This document shows, in pieces, positions 36,431-49,823 of a DNA stretch of 64,000 nt (the first letter of the stretch is position 1; each line of letters begins with the position of its first letter). The notes beneath the pieces were generated by a model, which did not search any database, was not told the DNA's origin, and saw nothing but the letters and a program-made list of their open reading frames with translations. The DNA comes from Laburnicola sp. R22_1 (taxonomy: Eukaryota > Ascomycota > Dothideomycetes > Pleosporales > Didymosphaeriaceae): NCBI GenBank assembly GCA_014281115.1, contig JACONQ010000015.1, forward strand, positions 124,001-188,000, read 5' to 3'. The translations under genes were made by a program, and so were the position numbers.

Positions 36431-38076
36431 TTTTTTTTTGCGACTAAGAGGGTTCTAATAAAAATATTACAATAATAGTAGATATTCCTCCTACTATTAT
36501 ATACACAGAAAAGCGTTTTAAAATATTAATAAAAAGGAGTTAGCGCGTTACAAGCGAGCTAAGCGAGCTTGGCAGGCTTAGCGCATCCACTCTAACTAAA
36601 AAAAATCCACATACAAAACTATGCGTAAGGCCATATCGCCGTACTATAGTTTAGAGTAAAAAAAAGTTAACTATAGTATAGTAAGATTGTATTGTTTATT
36701 TAGTGTTAATTACTCTTTTTAACCACATTTTTTTTATTTAAGCCTACGTAGATTAGGATAGAAAGGTCGCTCTAGTCTAGCGCCTAAAAATATAATCTAC
36801 TTCTAGTCTTTACTAATATAATAATAGTTTATCTCTCTCCTAGAGTTAATCTATAATATTACGTAATTTCAGACTAGTTATTTAACTAACCACTATATTA
36901 CGTAATTAATAATTTCTTTAATAATATTTTTATAGTAATAATACTAATAATAATTATAGTAGTAACTAACCTAACTATTTTATTACTCTTTTATAGTAGA
37001 TTTTCCCTCGTAACTAGTAAGCTATATACTACTTTTCTAGAACCTTGCTACTACTACTTATCTTCTTTATACTTCTACTACTACTACTTTTACTTCTTAT
37101 TATCCTTATACACTTATATAATTTTAACTACTACTAGAAGCTTTTTCTACTATAACTACGCGCGCGCTCTAGTAATATATAAGAAATATCTACTTCTCCT
37201 CTAGTAAATACTTATTACTATATTTTAGCCTATTTTTTAGTCTTATTAGCAATGTACTAGCAAAGTGTTATTATTTTCTTATAAAGATTATTATATTTCT
37301 TTTTAGATCTTTATATAAAACGATAATTTAGTACTTAAGAATTTAAAGTTATATAAAAATTATTGCCGCCTTCCTAACTAGTAGTAATATAAGGAACTAT
37401 AGTAGGAACTTTGTGTATCTATTATTACTGCTTCTATAGTTACTAATTTATTACCAGCCTAACTAGTACACTAGAACTGCCTTATATAGAGTAAGGTATA
37501 CCTTCTACTTCCTATTAATAATGCTCTAGATAGAGCGGTATTTTAGTATAGACTTAGCGATAGTAGTAAGCGGATAGATCTTTAGAGCGTACTTTCAGGC
37601 GGCCTTAACAGCAGTATTAGCATTAAAGCTTAGGAAAATAGTAGAAAATAGAGTAGTAGAAGTCTCTTTAAGGTTAACTTTAATATAAAGATAGAGTATT
37701 AGTGTACCTATAGTGTGTAAGCTTCTACCTAGTATATATCGCTTACAAGTAGCACACAAATCTACTAATATAGCTATTATTTTTAGTAATATCTTTAGGA
37801 ATAATAGTAGAGAAGATAATAGTTACAGCGTTATAGCGCTAGCGCTATCTTATACCTTCTCTTACTCTAAACTAGTATAGCAATATAGCCTTATTATATT
37901 TTGTATATGAATTTTTTTACTTAAAGTAGGCGCGGCAAGTCCGCTAAGCTCGCTTGTAACGCGCTAACCCTTTTTATTAACACCTTAAAACGCTTTTCTA
38001 TATATATAATAGTAGGAGAAATATCTACTATTATTATAATATTTTTATTAGAAACCTCTTAGTCGTAAAAAAAAAC
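36431..38076. mobile_element. Family A element with ~215-bp terminal inverted arms
   Basis: The left arm (36431-36655, reading GCGACTAAGAGGGTTCTAAT inward) is the inverse of the right arm (about 37860-38076). Both start from a poly-T/poly-A run followed by GCGACTAAGA. The inner part 37370-37860 is shared with 39110-39600 and, inverted, with 58440-58945. It is a DNA-transposon-like structure with no surviving coding frame, and the superfamily is not determined. The arms occur alone at other sites (53215, 57352) and as a palindrome at 58062. Confidence 0.6.
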
Positions 38077-38689
38077 TATATAAAAATTATATATAGCCTA
38101 AATAGATTATTAGATATAACCTCTAAAATAGTGTAATTATAATTAATTTAGTTCTTTAGTAGCCCTACCTCTTAAATCTTATTTTATAGTAGGTAGGCTA
38201 GATAGCTAATATTATCTAGCTAGTTATCTATACTAGTTTTAAATTCTCTAGTAGCTATTTAACTGCGGGTATTAGATAACGTAATTTTAGAATACTAGAA
38301 AGGTGTTGCGTTACTATATATAATAAAGAGGTATTTAGATTTAAAAGACTTAGTATTATATAAGTTAAAGATAAAAATTTAGTATACTAGACGTCGCTAA
38401 TATTATAAAAGTAGGCAGACTTTATACGCTATGCGTATAGTAAACTATAGTTACACTATAGCTACTAGATTATAAGTGTAATAACTAAATTATAGTTAAG
38501 CGTTCTATTACTTATACTACTTTTATAGTTATAACTCTATAGTCTACTATAACTCTTTAATAGTCTACTAGTTAAGAGATAATATATAACTTAGTTATAC
38601 TAGATAGTAGACTATTTATTAACTATTATTAATAATACTACTTTATAAAATATTAATAATAAAATTATTATTATTATATATATATTTTG

Positions 38690-38805
38690 TTATTACCACT
38701 ATGTGCTAGGTACTAGGTTTTAGTGCCTCCTATTTTACTTCTCTCTATATATAGTGCGGATTTAACCTTAGTTAGAATCTTAATATAATAAAGATTTTTA
38801 ATAAT
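38690..38805 (-). repeat. RIP-mutated copy of the 6.1 kb repeat
   Basis: The reverse complement aligns with 6120-6245 across about 110 bp. The differences are mainly C-to-T and G-to-A in this copy. Confidence 0.6.
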
Positions 38806-39109
38806 AATAGTTTATAAGGATAGTTTATAAACTACGCACTTGTCCTCTAATATCTATAAACGCTCTAACGCACGCTAAATTTACTTAAAGCGTGCATAAT
38901 AAACTAACTTTTACTTTATTATTACTATTATTAGTAATTACGCCGCATTTATGTGCTGCTTATATAGCACACTTATATAACACGCTTATCTAATACTATA
39001 ACTATAAGAATTTAGTATATTTACGCAATACTCTCCTCTCCTAGTAACTTATTAATAAACACCTTCTTTTGTCCCTTAATCTTATTCTTTATTATTACTA
39101 TTCTAACTT

Positions 39110-39830
39110 ATAGTAATATAATAAACTATAGTAGGAACTCTATATATCTATTATAGCGCCTATAGTTACTAATTTATTATTAGCCTAACTAGTATACTAG
39201 AACTGCTTTATATAGAGTAAAATATATCTTTTACTTTAACCTATTAATAATTTTCTAAATAGAGTAGTATTCTAGTATAGGCCTAGTAACTTTAAGCGGA
39301 TAGATTAGAACGTACTTTTAGGCGGCCTTAATAGTAGTATTAGTATTAATATTAAAGCTTTAGAAGATAGCAGAAAATAGAGCAATAGAAGTCTTCTTAA
39401 AATTAACTTTAATATAGAAATAAAGTGTTAGTATACCTATAGTGTATAAGCTTCTATCTAGTATATATCTTATAATAGTACAAACCTACTAATATGGCTA
39501 TTACTTTTAGCAATCTTTAGAGATAATAATAGAGAAAGATAATAGTTATAGTGTTATACTAGTTGTGACGCTAGCACTATCTTATATCTTTTCTACTCTA
39601 AACTATAGTATAGTAATATAGTCTTATTATGCTTTGCATATAAAATTTTTTTTACTTAAAGTGTCCGCGCTAAGTCCGCTAAGCCCGCTAAGCTTGCTTA
39701 GCTTGCTTTTACGCTAATTCTTTTTATTAATACTTTAAAACGCTTTTATATATCTATAACACAGAAGAAATAATTACTATTATTATAATATTTTTATTAG
39801 AAACTTCTTAGTCGCAAAAAAAAATTATAG
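39110..39830 (-). repeat. Family A, partial copy
   Basis: Runs parallel to 37370-38076, ending with the same arm (TTAGAAACTTCTTAGTCGC followed by poly-A). I do not see a left arm for this copy. Confidence 0.6.
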
Positions 39831-40539
39831 CGTAGTAACTAAGGTTACTAACTATATATATCCCTCCTAGGCAGGAGTATAAACTACCTCTACTTATTTA
39901 GTTTTTAAGTGGCTCTACTACAGTTAATTACTACGTTTTTTATTGCGTTATAGTGCCTATATAATATTATATGCGAGCGCTAAGCCCTAGGACTAGAGCG
40001 CGTTAAAGTTTTTCTAACATCTCCCCTTAGCTTCTAAGATAACCTATAATAATAATACCTTACCTGCCTGCTCGCCCGCTACGTTACTAGACAATTAATA
40101 TCTACCTTTTAATCTTTTACTACTGCCTTACTAGATAATAGACCTCTACCTACTACTCTATTATCTAATAATTAACTACTTAGAACTCCTAGACGCACGC
40201 TCTAGTGCTATTATAATATATAATAAATTGCGCGCGCTTTCTACTCCTAATACTAAATAGCACTCTAACACTACTCTAGCTTTCTCTTCTAAATCTCTTA
40301 TAGTATAATTATGTACTTATATATTATCTATACTTCTAGTACCTACTCTATATAACTACTATCTTTAAAGTAACTAGCTATTAATTAGAGATCTAATATT
40401 AGGTAGTAATTACTTCTATAAGCTACGTAGTAGTATATAGCTACTAGTCTAGACTCTTACTTTATAGAAATAACTATATTCTAGTTCTTACTAATAGTTA
40501 TAAGCACCTTACACCTAAACTAGTATACGGCAATCTATA

Positions 40540-41134
40540 TTGTAAGACTTATCCCGCCTTTAATTTTAGGCTTCTACTTAAAAATATTCTTCTTAATATA
40601 GTAATTTAACTCTATAGTAGCTATCTACTTAAAAATATTCTTCTTAGTATAGACTATATAGTTTTTAATATTAAGTAGTATTTAGCTATTATATCTAGCT
40701 ATATTATTATTATTTATATTTTCTAGGTAGGGGCGCGACACTATATATATAATAATAATAGCATCTTTAGAATAAGAAATAGATATAGTAACTAATCTTA
40801 AGATTTTAACTAGCGATTAAATATTTATAAGGACAAAAAGGTAGTATAAATAGATAATCTTTATCTAGTTACGTATTTTATACTATATAGGCAGCAGCTG
40901 CATATTATATTATTATTAACTTTAGTATCTAGTATATCTTACAATTAACTACCTTATTATTAGTATAAGGGGCCGATTTGCATATGCTAATAAATAGTCC
41001 TCAGCCTAACCTATCTTACTACTTTATCTTTTTTTAATGCGTTTTTAGCACACCTATAGCTTTCCCTTATAGTGTTATACTATACACTAAAAGGTCTATA
41101 ATATTTCTCTTCCTAAACTATATGTGTAGCGTTA
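40540..41134 (-). repeat. Family C repeat, inverted partner of 60205-60800
   Basis: Contains the inverse of AAAACTATATAGTC, of TAGTATATAGTATAACACTA and of the GGGGCC stretch found at 60.2-60.75 kb. Family B sequence is joined to it directly in both places, so C and B may be parts of one larger element. Confidence 0.55.
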
Positions 41135-41547
41135 AATTAACTACCTAGGGGTAGCATAATAAAGGCTTTTATCTTAAATAATATAATAAAAAAAGCAGAG
41201 CCCCCTACTTAGTAATTAAAAAAGGGTAAAAAGGTAGTTATAAAAATGCGCGTTTAAACTACTAAGCAAGCTTAGTAGTCTTAGTAGTCTTAGTGTAGAG
41301 TTATTTCTATAAGCAAAATTTTTACAAAGAGGCTACTTAGAACTTTAGAGAATAAAACTTAGGCGCAGCTATACTATAAGCTATCTTCTTTACTATTCTA
41401 ATTATTATAAATAATATAAGTTAATATAATAATAGGTATATACTACTTTGCTTATAAATAAAATAAGGGTAATACGTACTAAATATATATTTATTGCTTT
41501 ATTACTATATTAAAGTTATCTTTAATAAATCTCTTACTATCTCTCTA
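41135..41547 (+). repeat. Family B repeat, 5' part, split by the Gypsy element
   Basis: Begins near GTAGCGTTAAATTAACTACC and runs to the Gypsy insertion at 41548. The sequence continues at 55868 after the Gypsy element. Other copies are at 59436-59890 and 60813-61965. Confidence 0.7.
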
Positions 41548-41731
41548 TATAAGGGGCTAAGCGCCCTTCTACTAGTTACTTAGCCTACTATCTTAGAGTC
41601 TTAAAGCTCTTAGTCTATACTTTTGCTAAGCTAGGAGTATATAAGTTAATAGCTAGAGTTACCTTTAAAACTCTATTAAATTTATAAGTTTACTTAGGCA
41701 ACTCTAATCTCTTAGTCTAAAGCCCCTTATA
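41548..41731 (+). repeat. Gypsy 5' LTR
   Basis: 184 bp, from TATAAGGGGCTAAG to AAAGCCCCTTATA, the ends being inverted repeats of each other. It differs from the 3' LTR by about eight transitions and one 2-bp indel. The original ends were probably TG...CA. Confidence 0.88.
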
Positions 41732-41813
41732 TTAAATTTAATTAACCTCTTATAATAGGGAAGCTCGCAAGATCTCCCTAATATGCTAAGAATAATCCTA
41801 TAAATAAATATAT

Positions 41814-42090
41814 AGTTAAGTTGGATATTAAGATCTCTTAACTCTATGAATAAACACGTAGTTAAGTTAAATACTAAGATCACTTAACTCTATAGAATTA
41901 ACACGTAGTTAAGTTAAATATTAAGGTCCCTTAATCTTATAAACAAACACGTAGTTAAGTTAGACACTAAGATTTCTCAACTCTATAAATAAATTTATAG
42001 TTAAGTTAAATACTAGGATTCTTTAACTCTATAAATAAATACATAGTTAAGTTAAATACTAAAATCTCTTAACTCTATAAAATAAACACA
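41814..42090 (+). repeat. Six 46-bp tandem repeats in the Gypsy leader
   Basis: Units starting AGTTAAGTTAAATACTAAG begin at 41814, 41860, 41907, 41953, 41999 and 42045. It lies between the 5' LTR and gag of the Gypsy element. Confidence 0.85.
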
Positions 42091-42689
42091 AGTATAATAG
42101 AGAAAACACTAGGGTTTTTCTATAGAAAAGAGAATATTCTTGTCTTTTATCTAGTGGAATAAGTTACTAAACTTTAATAGCAAGGAGCTATAAAGATAAA
42201 TATTATTACTAACCTTACTAAAAACTATATATCGAAGGTTATAATAAGATAGAGTGTATATAAAAGATTAAGCTAGTCTACTAATATTTATAAGACTAAA
42301 GGTTAATAGGGCCCTAAGCACCTTCCTAAAAAAGAAAGGAGGCCTAGAATATAAACGGGGGCGCCCTTTAAAACGCACTAATATAAAATATAGGCTATCT
42401 TACTAGCTTAAAGTAACTCTAAGTTATATTGGTAACTAAATAAAATGCTAGTAAATAGCTCTAGGCCTTACTAAAAGTAATTATTAATTAACTTGCCTAA
42501 TTAGAGTAACGCGCTAAAGTGAAAACTATACTTTTAGTTCCTTTCTAAATAATAGTAGTAACACTAGCATCTAGTAAAGCGCTACTAAAGCGCTAGCGCC
42601 CTTAACTCCCTAACTTAAAGTTGTTCTCTAGAAGCTGTTAGGATTAGTAATATTAGGAATATATATTAAAGGCCAAAATCTATAAAAAT

Positions 42690-43700
42690 TACTTTCTTTT
42701 AGAGAACGTAGTTAATTATATTATAAGTAGGCTAATAGGTAAGGTAGTAAATATTATACTAGCCTTTATAAAGAAAGAAACCTATTCTAAAGACAAATTC
42801 TAGGGTTTTTTAAATATAAGCTTTTATAATAAGTTAGTAGAGAAGTAAGTATAATATAGGCTATTCCTTAGCTAATAGGGTAAAACTCTACTAACTAAGT
42901 TTAATGCTAACTTTATGCGCCTAGCTACTAAGACTAATAAAGATAACTAGGAGAGCTTAAAGAATATTTACTAGAGAGTCTTATATATAGATTTATAGAA
43001 TAGGCTAATTATACTAAAGATTTCTAAAGACTAGAACCTTATAATACTTATAAATAGAGTTAATATAGTTAAGGAAAATATTTGCTATAGAAAGATATTA
43101 AAGCCCTTTTATATAGTAGCCTCCTTCTCTACTAAGTCTACTAATACTATAGATTAGAAACTTATATATTCTAGTACTATAAAAACTACTAAAGTAAACT
43201 CTTTAAAAATTAAAAAGTGTGCTAAATAGGCTTTTAAGGAAAAGTTAAAGAAGTGCTATAAAAAAGAAGTATGCTTTTACTATAGTAAAAAGAGATATAG
43301 TATTTAGAGTTATTACCTTTAAGCTATAATACCCCTTATATAAGCTAGGACTAGTAAGGCCTAGGAGATAAATAGTAATAATAAGGATATTAACAGCTTA
43401 GTAGAGTTAGAAAACTAGCTTCTCCCCCTAAAGGTTATTAGAAAAAGAAGATAAAGTAAGCTATAAAGAAACTAGAGGAGAACTTTAATATATATAGAAA
43501 GACATAGCTAGATTTAATACTAATTACTATAAACACTCTTATTAATAATATTGCCTTTGCGTATACTATACTTAATTTAGAGTGTTTAACTATTACTTTT
43601 ATATATAAAAAGTTTTCAAGAAAAGCTAACGTATAATATATTAGTTTAAATAATTCCTATTATGTAATAGAATTTAAAGAAGTAACATTTTTAGTCTATA
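42690..43700 (+). pseudogene. Gypsy gag and protease remnant
   Basis: Heavily RIP-mutated. A zinc-knuckle-like motif remains near 43272-43315: the first cysteine is intact while later metal-binding positions read tyrosine, consistent with TGT-to-TAT and CAT-to-TAT changes. From about 43500 a retropepsin-like stretch follows (INNIAFAYTIL). The Copia element interrupts the coding region after it. Confidence 0.6.
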
Positions 43701-43969
43701 AAGCTACTTATATAAAGATAGATACTAAGGGGCATATTGAAATAATATAGGCTTATATTAATAGGAAAAAGGAGAACTATAAATTAGTTCTTAGGTTGCT
43801 GTAGTAGAAGAAGAACACTATATTAGTAGCTTTAGAGAAATAGTCTATATATATAGGATCCTTCTATATAAGAATTAGAGATAAGTAAGGAAGATAAACT
43901 TCTACTCCTAGTTAAAAAGTCTCTGCTACGTTATTTATAACCTTAAATAGAAGAAAAAAAAAGGAATAG

Positions 43970-44185
43970 TGTCTGCACTCTCTTGTCTTCCAAGTCTACG
44001 AGAACTGTTGTTAGATAGAACAAGCGCGTTAAGGTCGGATCTGCATAATCGTGCAGGGACCACCGTGCTTGGCGCACAAGGCGCGACATTAGAGCCAGCC
44101 AAACATAGGGGTAACACAACACAGAATACAGACACTAGATACCAAAGACAGAGACCAGTTTTTCCTTGCTACCTGTAAACCAACA
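43970..44185 (+). repeat. Copia 5' LTR
   Basis: Starts TGTCTGCACTC and ends CCAACA. It differs from the 3' LTR at ten sites, all transitions, none a transversion or indel. Confidence 0.93.
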
Positions 44186-44491
44186 CTAATTAGTAGTTAC
44201 CCTCACAGTCAATGCTATAAGATAACTACAGACAGCAAGGCGAACCAGAAGAGACACAACAAGGGGTATAGCAATACCCTAAACCATGTGCTAACGAGAC
44301 CCTAAGCGTTTACCTAGGTCTCCGCGTCCATTACGCCTTCGCCGGAACTCGCGCGTCGTAGCCCACTACTGAGCAACAAGGACTCTAAGCGTTTACCTGA
44401 GTCCCTGTCCATCACGCTCTACAGTACCCGCCGCTGACAGTACTATCAACCTGCGTCCCACGCTTTCGAAGAGACGCCCCACGAAATTACG
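44186..44491 (+). other. Copia leader between 5' LTR and gag
   Basis: About 300 bp of non-coding leader. A primer-binding site should lie directly after the LTR; I could not match it to a specific tRNA. Confidence 0.5.
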
Positions 44492-46230
44492 ATGCCTTTC
44501 ACCAACCACCTCACAAAGGAAGAATAGGCGCTCATTAATAAGGACAGCTAGGGCCAGCCCCTAGATGTTGACAAGAATACGGACATTAAGACAATTGACA
44601 CAAAGAGAGTTAACACATACATCCTCTTCTACTACTAAATCTCCTAAGATAAAGGATAGGAGGACTATAAGCTCTAGGACAAGATAACTGTTATCTTTAA
44701 AGGATAGCCAAAAGAACTATTTAACAAAGGCGATAAAGCTCTTGTTACTAAATAGAGAGACTACCTGCGCCAGCAAGGCGTCTTCGTAGCCAAGGACAGC
44801 AAATCGATTGCCTACAACATAGCGGAAGCGCTGCAGGGCGACTATCACGAATAGACTAACAAAGAGGTCACTCACCAGCTCAAAATAAGCAAGAAGTTTA
44901 ACTCACGCTTTAATCCGAATCATGCGCCTCTATACAATACACCTTTGTCACAACAATCCTCTCAACAACCCTCTGCCCACCTTACTTCCCCTCAACCAGC
45001 TCCAACAGCACGCACCGTCTACCCACCCATACCTCCACCACAACAGCAGCCCACTCCATACCTGCCTCCTCAGCAACAGCACAACGCGCATCTATCCCCT
45101 ACACAGCAGCCGAACCTGTACAATACGTACAACCCTCTACAGCGCGAAAGCCCTACAGACGCCACGCGTCTTGACAACACACATAGGCTTATTACAGACC
45201 TCTGCAAGCTGTACGACAATGAGAAGCGCTTTAGAGGTGGGCTATACGACGTATTTGACACCAAATTCAGGATCTTTCGCGACAATTGCAGCAAGATTGG
45301 ACTACCTAAGCGGCACTAGGATCGAGCCTTCTCTATCATGCTGAAAGACAGAGCGTCCAGTTACTACTATAACCGCCTCGCTGGCTAGAGCTATAACCTC
45401 GAGACGATAATAGGTATAATGAAAAGCCATTTCCACACTAAGGAGAATCGTCAACTATACCTCAGCGAGTGAAGAACAACTACGCTGGCGCGTACAATCA
45501 GCGCCCACCCTAACAAGTCTCATCTTGAAGCCCTTCAATTGCTCATTAACAAGCTCCAGAAGCTTCAACGTGGGTTAGGCCATAACTACTAAGGTGACAA
45601 CGTACTGCGCGAACAACTACTTAATGCGTGCAGCGGTATTAAAGACTGTAACCTTGCCCTCTTTGCCCCAGCGCCTACTTTTAAAGGCCTCTGCTCTACT
45701 CTACGCTCATCTATTAGCGCTGCTACCCGCTCGCGCGAGGCGCGTAATCCAAACCTAACGCAATACACCGCTAACGGCGAGTACCAGAACAAATACAACC
45801 TCCAACACCCCTACAAGGATGACTTTAACAACAACACAGAGGGCTATAAGCAGTACTAGACTAATAGGACCTACAGAGGTTAAGGCTCATAGAGAGGTCA
45901 AGGAAATAGATCGCAAGGATTCTTGTCGCGTTTCTCGCCACAAGACGTTAACAGCCGAGGACTCTATCAAGGCAACTCTTAAGGACCACCTTTTCAACGG
46001 CCACTGCCACCTAAGCAACAGCAATCTTAGAAGAAATGCTTTATCTGCAGTAAGCCTAGCTGCTAGTCAACAAAGCACTCTAGGGACGAGCGCAAGCAAT
46101 CCTACAATAGGTTTTGCCAGACAGCATCAGCCTACTCACACAACGCACAACCCAACGTCGCTAACTTTCACGCTTTCCTAACCAAGTACGAAGGTCTCGA
46201 AATCAACAACAAGGCCCAGCAGATGCTCGC
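44492..46230 (+). pseudogene. Copia gag
   Basis: Starts ATG at 44492 (MPFTNHLTKEE then TAG). A proline/glutamine-rich segment at about 44930-45130 is followed by a helical gag core (ITDLCKLYDNEKRFRGGLYD). Several TAG stops fall where tryptophan is expected. A zinc knuckle begins at 46037 (KKCFICSKPSC, then TAG, then STKH), in the same frame as everything upstream and downstream. Confidence 0.85.
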
Positions 46231-46387
46231 TGAGATGACAATTAAGGGAGACTAGTTCGTCACTAAGTTATCTGGTACAATTGACAGCAACCAGACAATT
46301 GCCTATCTAAACGACCAGGCTGTATACCACGCGACTACCCGAATTGACGCGTTTAGAGCTGTCGATAACGCGCCCGCCACTATATTT

Positions 46388-46714
46388 ATGTTCAAGGATC
46401 AATACAATAAAAAAGTCTTCCAGGGCATCATGCCTAACACAGGAGCCTCAGGCGTCTTAACAGCTAAAGAACTACAAGCAACTACTCTACAGGCAGCTAC
46501 AAATTTGCAAATAGATACCTCAACAGCTAGGCAGCACCAAATCCGCTTTAGCAGAGGCCAGGCAATTACATCTATAGGCACCCTACACGTCAACACGGCA
46601 ATTGGTGATGTCACGTTCCACGTACTACCTACCAATACGCCATTCTTGCTCTGTCTGGCCGACATGGACAGACTAGGCGTCAAATACGACAACCTGCGCA
46701 ACGTACTAATTTAG
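46388..46714 (+). pseudogene. Copia protease domain
   Basis: Retropepsin-like region. The active-site triad reads NTGAS (Asn codon AAC at 46436-46438) where D-T/S-G is required; GAC to AAC after a T is a RIP-type change on the opposite strand. The rest of the domain (FRVLPTNTPFLLCLADMD-like segment at the end) is intact and open. Confidence 0.8.
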
Positions 46715-46873
46715 GGCAACCAGCTACACCCAGTTGTACGTAAATGGGGCCACCCATAGCTCCTCATCAATCAACCTAAGCGCACCGCAGCCGCCAGCTG
46801 CCACCTTACAGAGACTAAGCTACGCCAGCTACACCAACGATTTGGCCACCCATCAGCTCGTCGGCTCTACAAC

Positions 46874-47911
46874 TTGCTCATCTGTGCTAGCTATAACAAC
46901 GTCCACAAAGAGCTTATTAACAAGCTCGTTAAGTACTATCAACAGTGCCAACTGAACCAGAAAGCACCCAGACGCTTCAAATTCAAGCTCAAGGAACCAG
47001 ACCTAGACTTCAACTACAAGGTAATTGTTAACGTTATATACCTAAATAGCAAGCCTGTCCTACACGTAGTTAATAACGCAACTACCTTTCAAGCTACTCG
47101 CTTTCTCAAAGATGTATCAGCCGCAAGCACCTAGGACGCTCTACAGCATTACTGGATAGATACCTACGTTGGACCGCCTAAGTACCTTGTCCATGACGCC
47201 GGCAGGAACTTCATTTCTACTAAGTTCAAGCAATTTGCCAAGTCACTGTCGATTGACGTCAAAGAAGTACCCATAGAAGCTCATAACAGCGTAGGCAAGG
47301 TGGAGCAGTACCATGCTCCATTACAACGCGCTTTCAAGACTATCCAAGTTAACTTACCTACAACAATAGACAAGCAGCTCATCTTGCAAATAGCTGTTAA
47401 AGCTATCAACAACACTACGGGTCCCAACGGCCTAGTGCCTACACTCCTTGTCTTTGGCGCCTACCCACATATGACAGAAGACTCTCCCCCGTCGCCATCA
47501 ATTACTCAACGCGCTGCCGCCATCAGAAAGGCTATAAGAGAGGTCAGACAAATACACGAAACACGCCAAATCAATAACGCACTAGCGACGCGCAATGGAC
47601 CTACAACAATTAAAACAACTACACTGCCTATCAACTCTGACGTGCACGTCTGGCGCGAGAAGGATGGATGGATGGGCCCCTACAAGCTCATCGCTGTAAC
47701 TAATAAAACCTGTATAATACAGCTACCGCATGGCCCTACAAATTTCCGCTCAACAGTCGTTAAGCCGTACTACACTAATACCTCCCCAACGAACAACGAA
47801 CTAGCCACGCCCCTAGCGACAAACAACGATAATAATAGCCACCCAATAGATATGCTAGACAACGTAGACAGCTATCACAACTATAACAGCGACACAAGTA
47901 GGTCCGACTAG
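46874..47911 (+). pseudogene. Copia integrase
   Basis: The core shows VIVNVIYLNSKPVLHVVNNA, then LVHDAGRNFIST and GKVEQYHAPLQRAF. The second catalytic Asp and the catalytic Glu are present, but the first catalytic Asp reads Asn (AAC at 47030-47032). Two TAG stops near 47133-47158 interrupt the core. The C-terminal region carries VHVWREKDGWMGPYKLI, a DNA-binding module typical of these integrases. Confidence 0.85.
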
Positions 47912-48179
47912 CAACTAGGACCAGAACCAGCTTTTAAACCCCCTTAACGCAAACGCGGCCAACCCAAAGGCAGCAAGAACAAGCCTAAAGCCCCTACAGC
48001 CCGCGCGAATCCTCCTTGGACAGCCCATATAGCTCCTATAGCGTACACTGCCTACGCGCTGCGTAACAAGGCTTGCATAATAGAGGTCTTCATAACGCAT
48101 AAAGAAAACACCAACTAGCTACTTACTATACAGCTACGCCAAGAACAAAGGATAACTACACCTAGTTAACTATTTAAGC

Positions 48180-49000
48180 TGTCAGACAACAAAGAAATTA
48201 ATAGCCTTATTGCTAATGGAGTCTTCCGCTTTAAGCAATACGATCCCTGCAAGCACAAGGGACGGATTTTTAAGTCGCGACTAGTACGCGAAATCAAAGG
48301 CAAGACTACCACTACCCCATACAAGAAATCACATCTCATAGTGCAAGGATATCAAGACAACAGCAAAGCGACAATCCTCACCTAGTCGCCAACTATCCAG
48401 CGAGCTAGCCAACAAATTATCCTAGCTATTGCTCCTTCGCTCATGCGCAATGGAGCCCTGTCGCTGAATGAAGAAATCTCGCTCTGGCTGCGAGACATTA
48501 CCCAGGCGTACGTACAGTCACGCACAAAGCTTAACCAAGTAGTCACCGCCTACTTGCCTAAGGAAATTGAGTACAAGTATCCGCCTGACACAGTTATAAT
48601 AGTCGAGAAGCCTCTATACGGCCTGGCTGAAGCTAGTACCTATTAGTGGGCAACGTACAGCGCTCATCACAAGGAAAAACTTCACATAGAGACTTTAACA
48701 TACAACCCATGCTTGCTTGTAACTAACACTTAGGACACCTTTGGCGTAGTAGGCATACAGACTAACAACACTCTTATCCTCGCGAATGAACGCTTCTCTA
48801 ACCTAGAGGAGAAGGAGTTGACATTTACAGCCAAGCCAAAGGAGAAGCTAACACCTACTACTCTATTACTCTTCAACGGATACATCCTATTAATTAATCA
48901 CAACAGCAAGCTCTCACTACAACAGAAGGATCAAGGCAAGAATATTCAGCTTATTAACACAAGCTCAGCCAACTATTAGCAACAATATATCGAGCAAAGG
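48180..49000 (+). pseudogene. Copia reverse transcriptase
   Basis: Conserved parts include ITQAYVQSRTKLNQ, IVEKPLYGLAEAS and GIQTNNTLILANE. The polymerase active-site pair, normally two Asp, reads NN (48764-48769). Stops interrupt both halves but the frame is kept. Confidence 0.8.
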
Positions 49001-49179
49001 GCTCGCGGCGCCTACATCGCGAGCATCTACCAACTAGAGGCGACTTTTAACCTCTCTGTTGCCGCACAAACTCAGGAGCCTACTACTAACAACGTTAACG
49101 CGTTAAACAAACGCTTACAGTGGCAATTAAACAACCTCAATCGTGGCCTTACCTATAAGGCACTTAACCTAGCTTAAGC

Positions 49180-49702
49180 CAAGGTCTTTGTGTTTGTTAA
49201 CGGCTCCTTTGCTAATAACAAAGATTTAAGTAGCCAGATTAGCTACACAATTATATTGGCCACAGAAGATATTGCTAACGCTAAATTTACAATTCACAGC
49301 AATCTTATCCACTAGAGCTCTACAAAGAGCAAACGCGTGACCTGAAGTGTACTTGCGTCAGAGATCTACGCAATAGTAGGAGGCGTCGACCTCGCCTACT
49401 CTATTACCTCAACGCTCGCCATGGTTACACAGCAGCTTAGCCTGCTATCTCTCCCCCTAATAGTTTGTACAGACTTATACTCACTGTATAAGTGTATCGT
49501 CAAGCTAGGATCAACTAAGGAGAAGCGACTAATAATCGATATCATGGCTTTACGTCAATCGTACGAGAGGAGGGAGTTGTTTAAGGTTCGATGGGTGAAT
49601 GGCCAAGACAACCCTGCTGACGCCATGACAAAGGCGTCGCCAAACAAAGCTCTCGAAGCCCTCATTAACACTAACTCGCTGCGCGTACAAGTTGAAGGAT
49701 AG
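49180..49702 (+). pseudogene. Copia RNase H
   Basis: Begins KVFVFVNGSFANN, where the first catalytic Asp of RNase H is expected at the N before G, and ends RWVNGQDNPADAMTKASP, the conserved C-terminal block of Copia RNase H, with the final stop at 49700-49702. Confidence 0.85.
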
Positions 49703-49823
49703 GTAGCACGCAAGGCTCCCGCAAACTAGCTCCAACCAAAACATAACTATTAACAACAACAACAACCACCACAGTCACTACCTTCCTTCTACACTCCTTT
49801 TTCTATAAAAGAAAAGTTACTAG

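Noticed and set aside
36431..39830. CRISPR-like or satellite array
   Set aside because: Repeats are long inverted arms and dispersed copies, not short direct repeats with unique spacers; the organism is eukaryotic.
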